Source: Ctenosaura bakeri
Lineage: Eukaryota > Chordata > Lepidosauria > Squamata > Iguanidae
Length of the DNA: 64,000 nt
Direction: 5' to 3'
Assembly (NCBI GenBank): GCA_948474755.1
Contig: CAOLHI010000080.1
Span: forward strand, 1,384,001 to 1,448,000
Shown: positions 26,601 through 38,900 of the stretch, one piece after another
Layout: each line of letters starts with the position of its first letter
Position numbering within the stretch: the stretch's first letter is position 1
Translations under genes and position numbers: made by a program
Notes under the pieces: generated by a model
Seen by the model: the letters and a program-made list of their open reading frames with translations, nothing else
The model's database searches: none
What the model was told of the DNA's origin: nothing

Positions 26601-29600
26601 CAATCTAAATCACCGTTTCCTGAAACTCCATCTATAATATATCTCAATTGATTTGCATAATAATACCATTTTAAATTTGGAAGTCCCAGGCCACCTTCTT
26701 TTTGACTTTTATACCAATATTTCTTGTTAATCCTCGGTTTCTTATTACCATTACAAAAATTATTTAATATCTTTTGGCACTCCTTTAATTCTTCCTCTGA
26801 TACTTTTATTGGTAACATTCTAAACAAAAAATTGATTTTAGGTAATATTTTCATTTTTACCACTGCTATTCTACCAAACCATGATAGCTTTATATTTTTG
26901 TAATCCTCTAATTTCCGTTTAATTTCTAATCTTAATTTCTTAAAAAATTTTTCCTGAAGTCCTTGTAAATTTTTTGTAATATCTATTCCTAAATATTTAA
27001 TTGATTCTTTTACTTTAAGTAACCTTTTTTTATTACTTATAAATTTTTGTATTTCTTCTTTAGTATAATTAAACAACATTATTTCTGATTTGGCCCAATT
27101 TATTTCTAATCCTGTCTTCTCCCCAAACTCTTTTAAATGTTTATCTATCCTATCTATCTTTTCAACCGAATCTTTAATTGTTAGCAATGTATCATCTGCA
27201 AATAAGCTTATTTTATTTTTCTCCTTAACTCCAATTCCATCCAAATTCTCATCATTTCTTATCACATTCGCTAATATTTCTATAACTATTGCAAATAAAA
27301 CTGGAGATAATGGACATCCTTATCTCGTTCCTCTTGTTATTTGAATCTGCTCTGTAAATCCATCATTTACCATCACTACAGATGTATTATGTGAATATAA
27401 TTGATTTATTAACCCTTTAAATCTCTCTCCTATTCCTAATTTATTTAATATTGTTTTTAACGCCGGCCATTCCACGCAATCAAAGGCTTTAAATATATCT
27501 AACGCTAAAATTCCAGCTTTTTGTTTATCTCTATCCATTATATTTATTTTATTTATCGTTTTCCCTATTAAGTTTGCCATCTGTCTTCCTTGAATAAACC
27601 CACATTGATCTTTATGTATATACTTATAAATAAATTTATTTAACCTCTTTGCCATTATTGCTGTCAAAATTTTTGCATCTTGGTTTATTAAAGATATTGG
27701 TCTATAAGAACCTGGTTCAGTAGAATCCTTATTTGGTTTTAAAATTAATATTATTAATGATTGCTTCCATGATATTGGAATTTTTTCACCCTTTAATATA
27801 CTATTGTATAACACTTTTAATTTAGGAATTAAACATTTTTTAAATGTTTTATAATATTCTGGACCTAGTCCATCCAATCCTGGTGATTTTTCTCCTTTTA
27901 AATTATTTATTACTTCTTCAATTTCCTCTTCAGATATCATTTCTTCCATCAACCCTTTATCTTGTTCTGTTAGCCTTTCTTTCCAATTTTTATCAATATA
28001 CTCCTCTATATTCCCTACAGATTTTTCCTCTGCTGAATACAATTCTCGATAAAATTCCTCAAATATTTTTAATTTCTCTTTCATCAGCCTTTTTTCTTTA
28101 CCAAATTTATCTTTTACTACGCCAATCATATTTCTAGTTTTTTTTGATTGTACTGATTTAGCCAGCATTTTAGAATTTTTATTACTATATTCAAAAAATT
28201 CCCTTTTCAAGTATATTAAATTTTTCTGGACTTCATCCATTTCTATCTTTTCTAATTCATCTCTTTTTGCTTGTAATACTATAAATTTCTGTTTTGTTCT
28301 ATCTATTATATAATCATTCTCTAATTGTTTTATTTCTTCTTCTAATTTCAGTTTTTTTTCTCCTAATTGTCTCTTTAATTTACTTGATTCTTTAATACAT
28401 AATCCTCTTGCCACTGCCTTCATTGTATCCCATCATACATCTTGTGTTACTTCCTTATTATTTATATCCCAAATTTCTTGCCACTCCTTCTCTATTTTAT
28501 TTACTATCTCCTTATAATTAAGTATTTTGGTATCCAATCTCCATCTTTTTGCTTCTCTATAGTTCTTTTTCATAGTTATATCCAAATTCATCAAAGCATG
28601 ATCTGTCACTTTTATTGTTTCAATTTCTGTATTTATTAATCTAGGTATCATATTCTTTGAGACAAAAATATAGTCTATTCTTGAATAATTTTTATGAACT
28701 GATGAATAATACGTATATTTCTTTTCCTCACCCTTTATTAACCTCCAAACATCTATCAATTCATTTCTACTCACCAGTTTATTTAAAATTGTTATATTAT
28801 TATATCTGTCTCTAATTAATGGATCCGATTTATCTTTCCATCTATCCATCACCATATTAAAATCACCTGCCATTATTATATAATCTCCTTTCATATTTTT
28901 AATCTTGTTAAATATTTCTTCATAAAATTCTTTTTGCTTCTCATTAGGTGCATAAATATTCACTATAACATATATTTCTCCATCTATTTCACCATGTATA
29001 ATTACATATCTACCTTTTTTATCTAACTCCACACTTAATACAATAAAATTACATCTTTTGGAAATTATTATTGCTACTCCTCTTGATTTGGATGTACCGA
29101 ATGCTTCCTCATAAGTAGCGACCCAGTTCAGTCTAAGCTCATTTTTTTTATCTCTTTTTCCATGTGTTTCTTGTAAAAAAATTATATCAGCCTTATCTTT
29201 TTTTAATATAGATTCTATCCTTTTTCTCTTTATTATTGACCCTAAACCTTTCACATTCAATGTTGATATTCTCAATCTATTCTCCATTTTTCATATTTCC
29301 ATTCTCTTAATCGCACTCCCCATTGGCTCTTTAGTGTAGTGCTCCCCTTCCCTTCCCCCTTCCCACCCCCTCCCTCCCCTCCCCTACCCACACAAACATT
29401 TATCCCCCCCTTTCCCTCCAAAGCAATTCTGCCTTGCCAACGACCACCTATGGTCTTGTGGGGGGGGGTGAAGGTATACCAACTCCCGGCACAGAGACCA
29501 ATACCCTCTCCCGATTAATTTTCTTTCCCAGATTTTTTCCCTCTCTTCCCCCTCCCTTCCCTCTCTCTACCCTTTTACTTTATATACATATACTTCAATC

Positions 29601-32600
29601 TCTATGCATAAACAATCTATAAGAATATATTCTAATCACTAATCATCAGCTCTTCCCCTACTCTATAAAACTCTCTTTCTTCTTCTTCTATTATATCATA
29701 TTATTTCTTCCAGTCCTCCTCATCCTCTATCCTTTCGTTTATCTCCCAAAGTCTTCTTCTCTTCTCCTCCAGTTGCTCCTCCCACTGCTCCTTCTTCTAC
29801 TCCTCGAGCCGCACCTTGCTCTTCCTTTTCATCTTGTTGGATCAGCTTCAGTTCTCTCAAAAGTTGCAATCCTTGTTCAAGAGAGTTTATTCTGTGGTAT
29901 TTACCTGCGCATTGGAATTTCAGGAAAATGGGATATCCCCAGGTATATCTTATTCCAGCCCTCTGTAGAACGATGATGCATGGTTTCATTTCTCTTCTCC
30001 AATTTATTGTTTCCCGGCATAAATCATTATAAATTTCCACTGTATTATCTCGATACTTCAATAATCCTGGATTTTTTCTGATAGCTCTCATCAAATCATC
30101 TTTTTTGTTGAAATTTGCAACTCTCATAATAATGTCTCTGGGTGTTATTCCTCTCTTCGCAGCTGACACACGATGAATTCTTTCTATGTCATGTTCTTCC
30201 CATAAAATCTCAGGAACAATGCTTTTTAACCATTTTAAAACTTCCTCTTTCAAGGATTTTTGATTTTGTTGTGGCAGCTCTGCAAATCCACGAATCCTTA
30301 CATTATTCCTTCTGTTTTGATCCTGGAGCTGAATAATCTGTTTCTCCAACACAGAAATCTTGTTATCATGTTCTGCTAGTTTGGTCTGCTGATCCCCTTG
30401 AGTTTTTTTTATATCATCCACTTTAAAATCCAATGCTTTTAACTCTTGCGAGATTTTTTCCTGCATCTGCACCATTTCTCCCCTTATATTGGATGTTATT
30501 GTAGTTACAAGAGTTTGATTTGACTGTGTTATCAGCTTATGTATAAAAGTTTTCATCTCTTCATTAGCCCCGTTCGTCGCTTTTGGCTTGGTCGCCATTT
30601 TAATTTCTTTTTCGTCTCCGTTAGAGTTTAAGTTTGTATTTTCAAAATCTCTAACTAGACGATTATATGTTTTATCTGTTGCTGTAAGTCGTCTCCAAAT
30701 AGACTGTTTATACACCTTTTTTTTGTTTTGTTTGGACGACATATATCCAAGAGCCGAAAAAGAAAAACTGTTTTGCTTTGACTCCGTTTCAGCAATTCTT
30801 TTAGGTTTAAGCAGAGTCTTTTATTTTTCCTCCAATTGGAGAAGAATCAAAACCAATCCACTATCTTATCTTACATTCTTTCCCACATTATTTAGTTAAT
30901 TACTCACAGTCTTTCTTTATTTTAAAAAAGGCTTCTGGGGTTGTTTTATTTTCCTGTATTCCGAGAGATGAAAATTAGCCTCCTTGTGCCATCGCAGCTG
31001 GCTCCTCCCCCGTTTTAGACAATCCTACAAACCAAATGGCATGTTGCCTTGATGTACCTAAGGCAAAGATCAAATTCTCTTTGCCTTCCAAAGAGAAGAG
31101 CTTAGAAAAGACACTTTTTTGGACTAGGGCTCTTGGGACCTCCAACCAGCATGAACAAGAAAAAAAAAACTTTTCCAGACTCTGGGAAAGAGAAAAATTA
31201 AGCCTTGAATACTAAATTCTACTCATAGTTTGAGACAGCCAAATACATTTCTTTTTCAGCCCTGCCTAGAATGTGGCCTAGTCAACTGCAGTCACAAAAA
31301 TCTAAAGCAGTAGTTCTCAACCTTCCTAATGACGCGACTGTTTAATACAGTTCCTCATGTTGTGGTGACCCCCAACCATAAAATTATTTATTTATTATTT
31401 ACAATGCCTCCCCCCACCAGCAAAGGCCGCCTCGCCGGCCAGGAATGGGGAAGCGGGCAGGAAGAGAAATTGGAGCCGTGTGTCTCCCCTGGGGAAAAAC
31501 TCCGAGAACCCCTCCAGGCTCTGCTTCTGCTTCGCTCTCATTTCCGCTGGGGGGGCAGTGTGGGAAAAGTTTCCAGAGTGCCGACCCTGGCCGGGGGGGG
31601 AGGAATCCCAGTGCCTTTGTCTTTTGTGCCAGGTGCGGCTTGCCCCCTGGAAAAGCACCACCTTGTGGCCCCCCAGCCCTTCTGCAGTGCCCCCCTCCAT
31701 GGCAAGTGGGGCAGGGGCCGTGGCGAGGAGGGGGCCTGCCCCCGTGCTGCTGCCGCCCCCCAAACTGGCCCATCAGATGGGAGGTTCTCCCGGTAGCGGA
31801 GAAGGGGAGCGATTTCAGTCCCTTCTGAACAGGGGGCAGGAGGACGTGAGCACGTGGCTCACGCTTGTGCACCACCACTCCTGGGCCTTTTCCACACATT
31901 ACCTTATTGCGAAGATGGGGGGTGCCATTTGCACAAGCAGGTTCTTGCGCAAGGCACTCTCTTCACTGCTACTTCATCCCACAGCTAGCTTCCTGGTTGT
32001 GCGACCGCCCCGCCCCTTCCTCCCCCAGTGCAGCCCAGGGGAGCGATTTCAGTCCCTTCTGAACAGGGGGCAGGAGGATGCGAGCGCGTGGCTTGCACTT
32101 GCGCACCACCACTGAGGAGGGAATGGAGCCTAAGGCCATCGGAAATACATATTTTCCGATGGTCTTAGGCAACCCCTGTGAAAGGGTCATTCAACCCGCA
32201 AAAGAGTCGCAACTCACAGGTTGAGAACCGCTGATCTAGAGGGGCATTCAAAAGGCAGTCCTCCCTCTACGTTCATGGGTTTGACCTTCACAAACTTGAT
32301 TATTTGCAAGGCACCTGCTTGCCTCCCCCTCCCCCTTCCATTCCCCTGCCTTTTACTTGGGCACTCGTATCTTTCTTCCACAGACTCGGGCAAAAGGCAA
32401 GTGAATGACAGGGGCAGCCCTGCATTTGTAGAAGGTGGGCATATTCCTTCTCCAGTTATGTTGCTGTTCCTCTCCCATTCATTTGCCTATCTCCCAGGCA
32501 CCTGGAAGGTAGAGCGCCCAGGCAAAATGTAAGTGAACAGAGAAAGGTGAAGGTGCACATCCTCTCTAAGTACATGGTTACTCGGTCCCATTCACTCACC

Positions 32601-35600
32601 TTTTGCCTGGGCACGTGGAAGACAGAGCACCCAGGTGAAACGCAAGTGAAGCCACATGGGGGAAGCCACACAGATACACATTCTCTGGACTTGTGGCTGC
32701 CTCCTCCCATTTCCTTGCCTATTGCCTGGGCACTAAAAGGAACTGTGCCTGGGCAAAATGCATGTGAAGGGGGGAGCTCTAGCGTGTAGCCGCTTCCTCC
32801 CATTTGTTTGCCAATTACCCCAAGAGTGAGGCCTTGAAGGGAATGAGAGGGGGAGCACTCACTTGGGAGGGTGAGTTATTTGCAGTTTTTTGACATTCAT
32901 GAGGGTTCTGCAGCTGAATTGTCACAAAAGTTGAGGGGTCACTGTAATAACTATAAAAATGTGTACCATAAAGATGGGAATGTATGCAAAAGGCTTAAAT
33001 GCAATTTTCCCCAACTAGAGTAGACCCATTAAACTGACTGATGAAAAGTAAGTCAACATTTATGTGAATTGCAGTAATTTAGTGGCTCTCCTCCATTAGG
33101 GACTTACAATTTAGTTCAGCCTTGGTCTTGATAGCTTATTTAAAAATGGCTTCAGCTGTTCAAATCAATGCATTTTCCTCTGATGCACATTACAAAGTTT
33201 TCGTTTTAAACCTCAAATTTTTAAATCATGGGCTTGTCTCTAAATGTTGCAATGTGATCAAATTATTCCAAGCCATGATAGTTTTTGAAAATTTTCAAAT
33301 TCAAGCAGTCAATCAAAGCATCAGGCTTCAGATCTGACACTATAAAGAGTTTTTCACACTCAGAGGCACTGGCCAGAATCCTCTTGGTGACTTACGCCAT
33401 TTCTGCACTAGCCTGTTATAGCGCTATGATTCCATTTTCAACATTCTATGGAATCCTGGAGTTTACAGTTTAGGGATGGGCCAATCAGCCCCTCCCAAAA
33501 CTGCAAATGCCAGGATTCCATAGAATGTTGAAAGTGGAATCATAGCACTATAACAGGCTAGTGCAGAAATGCCCTTAGGGTTGCACTACTAGGGGCTACA
33601 CTGCCATAAGTACATCTTAACCTCTTGTACAAAGAGGTATCAACTACCTCCTTTGGCAGTGGTTTTTCCTGAATTGCACATAGCAGATGGATGGCATTTT
33701 GGCATAGTTCTGTCCCCAGATCCTAATGGCCATGGATTAGCCACAAGGGGTGCTGCGAAACGTCCCTCCAAAGCCATTGCTTGGCTGTAGCTATCATTTC
33801 CTGAAACTCCATATAAATATTTTTGTAGAATTTTATTCTTTCCCAGTGCTTGAGAGGATCCTAGCCACTATGGCTGAGACCCTGCATCAAACACATAGCC
33901 ATGATGTTGTAGCTACATTTTAATTCCTCATCCAGACCCTGTAACTCACCTTAAAAGCCACTCAGCCATCCAGAAGGATGAAGGTCTGTGCTGTGCTGCT
34001 GCCAATGAGGACCTGCCCATGTGCACTCCCCTCCTGTCAGGGCAACGCTGTGATGCAGGGTTGTGACAGGTTTCCAAAGTGGTCCTTGCTTCTGCTCCCC
34101 ATAGCATTGACTCAGGAAGGAGGAGGCTGAACACAGCATTCTGCAGGCTCCTACTCAGAAGCAGCATCTCTGTTGTTCTGGATGGCTGATTGGCTTTTAA
34201 GGGGGGTTTCAGAGACACCTGTGGTGAAGATAATACTGCCATGGTTGCAAATGAGAATTCAAAGTATTTAGACATTGTAACTGACTAAGAGGATGGATGA
34301 CAGCCATTTTCTGTAAATTGTGCTTTTTCAAAAAACAAAGTGTTAATGGCAATATAGATGTTTGCAATGCTATTTATCAAAAATGTTTTTAACACTCCAT
34401 CCCCCAAAAGTCCTATCTTTACAGCTGGAGAATGGCCCAGATCAATGTGCTGGTCGTGTTGAAGTTACTTACTTTGCAAGCTGGCGAACTGTGGTTTGCA
34501 GTGAAGGATGGGACATAAACGATGCTGAGGTTGTGTGTCAGCAGCTTGGTTGTGGCTACGCTCTTGCTGCCTTGACCAATGGCCATTTTGGAGAAGGAGA
34601 AGGCGGCCCTTTGATGACAAAAGTAGATTGCTCTAGCGATTACTTTGATTTATTATCTTGTCCTTATGAGTATCGGCCTGCCACCTGTGGGAACTACAAG
34701 CACGCTGGTGTTATATGCTCAGGTAGTTGTTGTTCTCTTTGGCATTATGAACATCCTCATTAGCCTTTTTGTGGAAATTACCCCTCCATGTTCCCTCACT
34801 GCCTCAGTGAGAATGTCTTATTTATAAAAATGCATTTACATTTCTGATGAGAACTTGTGGCCCTCCAGAAGTTAATGAACTAGTAATCCCCTCATCCCTG
34901 ACCCTTGGCCAGACTGGCTAGGGCTGATGGAAACCTCAATCCAGTAACATCAGGATTGAGCACAGCTTTCCAGCTATGCTTCCTGTGACTGATTTCATCC
35001 ATCTTATGAAACCATCTGCAAGGTATGAAGCAAAGGTCTGTCTCATCACCTGCTCTCTGATCCTTTTAACTGGAGACATTTGAGATTGAATATGGAAGTT
35101 TCTACACATAAACCATTGGCTTTGCCACTGAACCATTTGCACAGCGTAGCTTTCTCTCTTTTTGCAAATGAATCCTCCCATCTCCTACCATCACAGATAG
35201 TCAAGCAATTTTATGAAGTATTTGAGCATCTTTCTACTTCTATTCACAGAGTCTAGAATGACACCACCTGAGCTGGAAGGTAAGTTAAAATTCATGCTTT
35301 ATCACAATTTTTGAGGACATCAGGATGGGTTGGTTGTTTTGTTGTTGTTATTGTCTGTTATAAACACTCTTCCTTTGTTTACTGTAACTATTATACATCA
35401 GATATGAAATCCAGATTGCTGACTATTTTGTATGATCAAACTCATGGTGCCACTCTATAGGTAGAGAGAATATTATAAAATATTTTTAAAATGGGTATAA
35501 ATGAGTGGGGAGCACTGAAAGTTAGAGGTTACTACACAGAGTAGTATTGTTAGGCTACCAATAGAATTCATTAAAGTTTTGAAACCAAGTACACATATGG

Positions 35601-35918
35601 TACAAGCAGTTCTTTTTAGGCAATAGAAGGATTGGCTACTCAGCACTTTGCATGACACAGTGATGTTGGTAATGGTGATGTGTGTTCATGTGACAAGGCA
35701 GATGACTACTACTAAATCTGGACTGGTCTGGAATTTCACATCAGACATCAGCACTATTGTGGGAGGCTGCCAAACACTAGAAAAGTTGACCAAATTCACT
35801 TCATCCTGAGGCTGATATAGTCAGCCCTCGATATTTGCTAGGGTTAGAAATACATGCTATTTGTAAGTTGTTCGCTGCCTCGATCCATATGGAGAGGCAG
35901 GATACAAATTATTATTAA

Positions 35919-35967
<49 letters not shown>

Positions 35968-38900
35968 AATAATAATAGGAGGAGGAGTGCAGGACCCCAG
36001 CAAAAAGTGGAAAAACAACAAAATATCAAAGTGTGTGTGTGTATATCTCTGGGAAAGGGGATAAGGTATGGTGGGAAGAGTATGCACCCATGGTTCAAAT
36101 CAGGTCATGGAAAGAAGAGGAAAAGGGGTAGGTTGGCATGGCAGCCTTATACTGTGTCTCTCTTGACCATCTCCTTCCTTGAGGGTAAGCAGTCATCAGA
36201 AGTGTGTTTGTGGTGCTGAGAAATTGAGCTGCAATCTTTTCTTAGCTGATCAGGCGATGGCTGGTGGAGGAAGAGGACCAAGAGTGGGCCTTTTAAGGTC
36301 AGAGCCGCCAAGAGGTAAAGTTCTCCCAGAAAAGAAGTGCTTCAGTTAGGAGGGACAAAGGTTGAAAACACTTGCAAATAATTAAATCTATGAAAGTTAA
36401 ACCCATAAATGTGGGGGCCATGTTGAGAATGCTTTGTGTATTCCTGCATGGCAGTGATTTGGACTTGATGGCCCTTGTGGTCTCTTCCAGTTCTATGAGT
36501 TTATGACTGCATTTGCGATAGGTCTGCTTAAACACTTAGGCCATTTCCACACTAGACTGTTATAGCGCTATTATTCCACTTTCAACATTGTATGGAATCC
36601 TGGGGTTCGCAGTTTCGGGAGGGGCTGATTGGTCCATCCCTAAACTGCAAACACCAGGATTCCATACAATGTTGAAAGTGGAATAATAGCGCTATAACAG
36701 TCTAGTGCGGAAATGGTTCTAGTTATGCTATCAATAATCACTAGTTTTATCTGGGTCTACTTCAGTCATCTAAAAGTTAACTCAAATTTGGGTGTAGTAC
36801 TGTACACAGTTGCCTGAGAATATGCACTTGAACTCAGTGGAGATTACTGCATAATAGCCACAATAGCCATACACAGGATTGTACTGTTAACCATCTAAAG
36901 AGCTATAGTGTGTGTGTGTGTGTGTGTGCGCGTGCACATGCGCCTCAGAAACCAAATTATATTATCCCTTCTGTTTCATGTATGTATGTTCAGATCTCTT
37001 GCACTTTTATGCATATGATCATCATGCAGCCTCAAACTAAAACTAACTCTGCTTCATTACAGATTTTGAGCTACGTCTGGTCAATTCTTCTAACCCTTGT
37101 GAAGGGCGTCTTGAGGTTTATTACCAGGGCACGTGGGGAACGGTTTGCGATGATGATTGGGATCTCAATGATGCACAAGTGGTTTGCCAAGAGCTTGGAT
37201 GTGGAGATGCTGTTTCAGCTCTGGGGGAGGCTCAGTTTGGCAAAGGCAATGGAAATACCTGGCTTTCTAACCTTCAGTGTGAAGGCACTGAATCCCACCT
37301 GTGGCAGTGCGGACACTTGGGCTGGGGCATCCACGGCTGCCACCCTGAAGAAGATGCCAGTGTCATCTGCACAGGTAACTTTGGATTTTTGTATCTCAGG
37401 GCTTTTTATAATTTATCTTTTCACCACTTTTCTATTAACTCATTAAGTGACAAAATTAAGTTGTTTTTTTAAAGCACTTGCTTGGTCCAGTACAAGAATG
37501 CCACCAATGAGTCTAATTATCTTTGGAACAAACAAGCTGCCTGTGGCAGCAGCTGACCGAAGAGCTTGGATGTGACCATAGTTACTCTTTTTCCATTATT
37601 AGCATTAGAATTCCTGGTACCGTATTATTTTACAAAGTAAAGGGGTGAAAACACAATTTAAAATACAAGAGGGTAGAAGAAAGTGCTGAATCATTTCCCC
37701 AGAAGCATTCCTGCCCCAACTCAAGTTTCTCTCTCAGTGGTGCTCTGGGACTGAAAGCACTCAGGAAAAACAGTGACACAGAAGACTGGTTATCACAAGT
37801 GGATTCAGTGGAGTACAGTTTTAGTGAAATATACCTTAAAGGCAACAAATCCCATCTGATCTTGCAAACTAAGCAGGATCAGTCCACCTGGAATTTGTTG
37901 AATGGGTGACCACCAACAAATACCAGGTCCTGTAGACTATATTTCAGAGGGAGGATCTGGCAAAAAAAAGTTACTTCTGAATATTCCTTGTCTAAGAAAA
38001 CCCTATGAAATCCTGTGGTCACCATACCTTGAGAAGGCACTTGAAGGCACATACACACGTGCCTACTTAGCATTGCTATTTAATAGATATATAAGGACTT
38101 TGCACCTTAAGGGCTAATTACTTTATTTGGTCATGAACTTTCATAGCTGAAAGTCTTCTTCATCTGCCATGTGAGGAGGTGGGCCATCTGAGGAAAGAGG
38201 TTCTTACCTGTCAAAATGTTAAAACTAACCAAATTTCACAGTCAGAGAACTCAATTATTAGGATTAGAATCAACTAAAAATTCTTAGAAGTGTGACTGCA
38301 AGGTTTCAATACCTCTTCACAAGGCAAGATGCTACACAAAGTGATGGGGTGGGATTGGGTAGGGGAGAGGAGAGGAGAGGAGAGGAGAGGAGAGGAGAGG
38401 AGAGGAGAGGAGAGGAGAGGAGAGGAGAGGAGAGTTCAGTGGAATAGACTCTGCTAGTTGCTAAGCAGGACTCACAATACACCAAACGCAATTGGCCCAA
38501 TAATGGCTCCCATTTCTGAAAATACAAAATCTAAGCTTTGTGTTGTGTCTTAAGTGAAATACACAGGATTCTTGGTAAGCAGAGAACAAAAATAAACATA
38601 AATATTTTAAACTAGAAAATGATTGCCTTTCCCTTTACTTTGTAAGTATCTAAATAACTGGATTTTATATTTTTAAAAATGGGAGAATCTGTTGTTACTG
38701 CTTCTTCAACCCAACAGGCCCAGGTATAATGAAAACTTGTGTAACACTAAGTAGACCATATTTCACTGAAATCTCCAGTTCTCTCTAGACTGTTGTAAGA
38801 CTCACAAAGAGCCATGGTGGTGTAGTGATATGAATGTTGTCTACAACTCTTGGAGACCAGCATTCAGTGGAAACCCGCTGGTGGACCTTCAGAAAGTCAC

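Larger units (their letters stand above)
24906..31026 (-). mobile_element. Full-length L1 retrotransposon with target-site duplication and 3' transduction
   Basis: A 16-bp target-site duplication CGTTTTAGACAATCCT flanks the element at 24906-24921 and 31011-31026. The insert is about 6.09 kb, antisense to the SRCR gene, inside its intron 4. The 5' end starts GGGGGAGGAGCC, much like mammalian L1, followed by a 5' UTR, an intact ORF1 (29720-30742), a spacer of about 430 bp, and ORF2 (about 25456-29287) broken by three stops and one frameshift. Two A-tails frame 92 bp of non-L1 sequence at the 3' end. The clean duplication and few lesions indicate a young insertion. Confidence 0.95.

Noticed and set aside
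26364..28639. Plus-strand frames at 26364, 27090, 27844 and 28442
   Set aside because: Antisense shadows of the AT-rich L1 ORF2.
31329..32115. Long overlapping reading frames (up to 211 codons) on both strands
   Set aside because: They lie in the GC-rich core of the SPIN element, overlap in several frames, and show no domain. High GC explains them.
35854..36219. Frames rich in Ile or Asn
   Set aside because: Products of the (ATT)n microsatellite.
37850..37940. 5S rRNA gene
   Set aside because: Lacks the 5' part, has many substitutions in the promoter boxes and carries a SINE tail.
38718..38723. Six-nt microexon GCCCAG between AG and GT
   Set aside because: Phase fits, but six bases between chance AG and GT is expected by accident; no other support.
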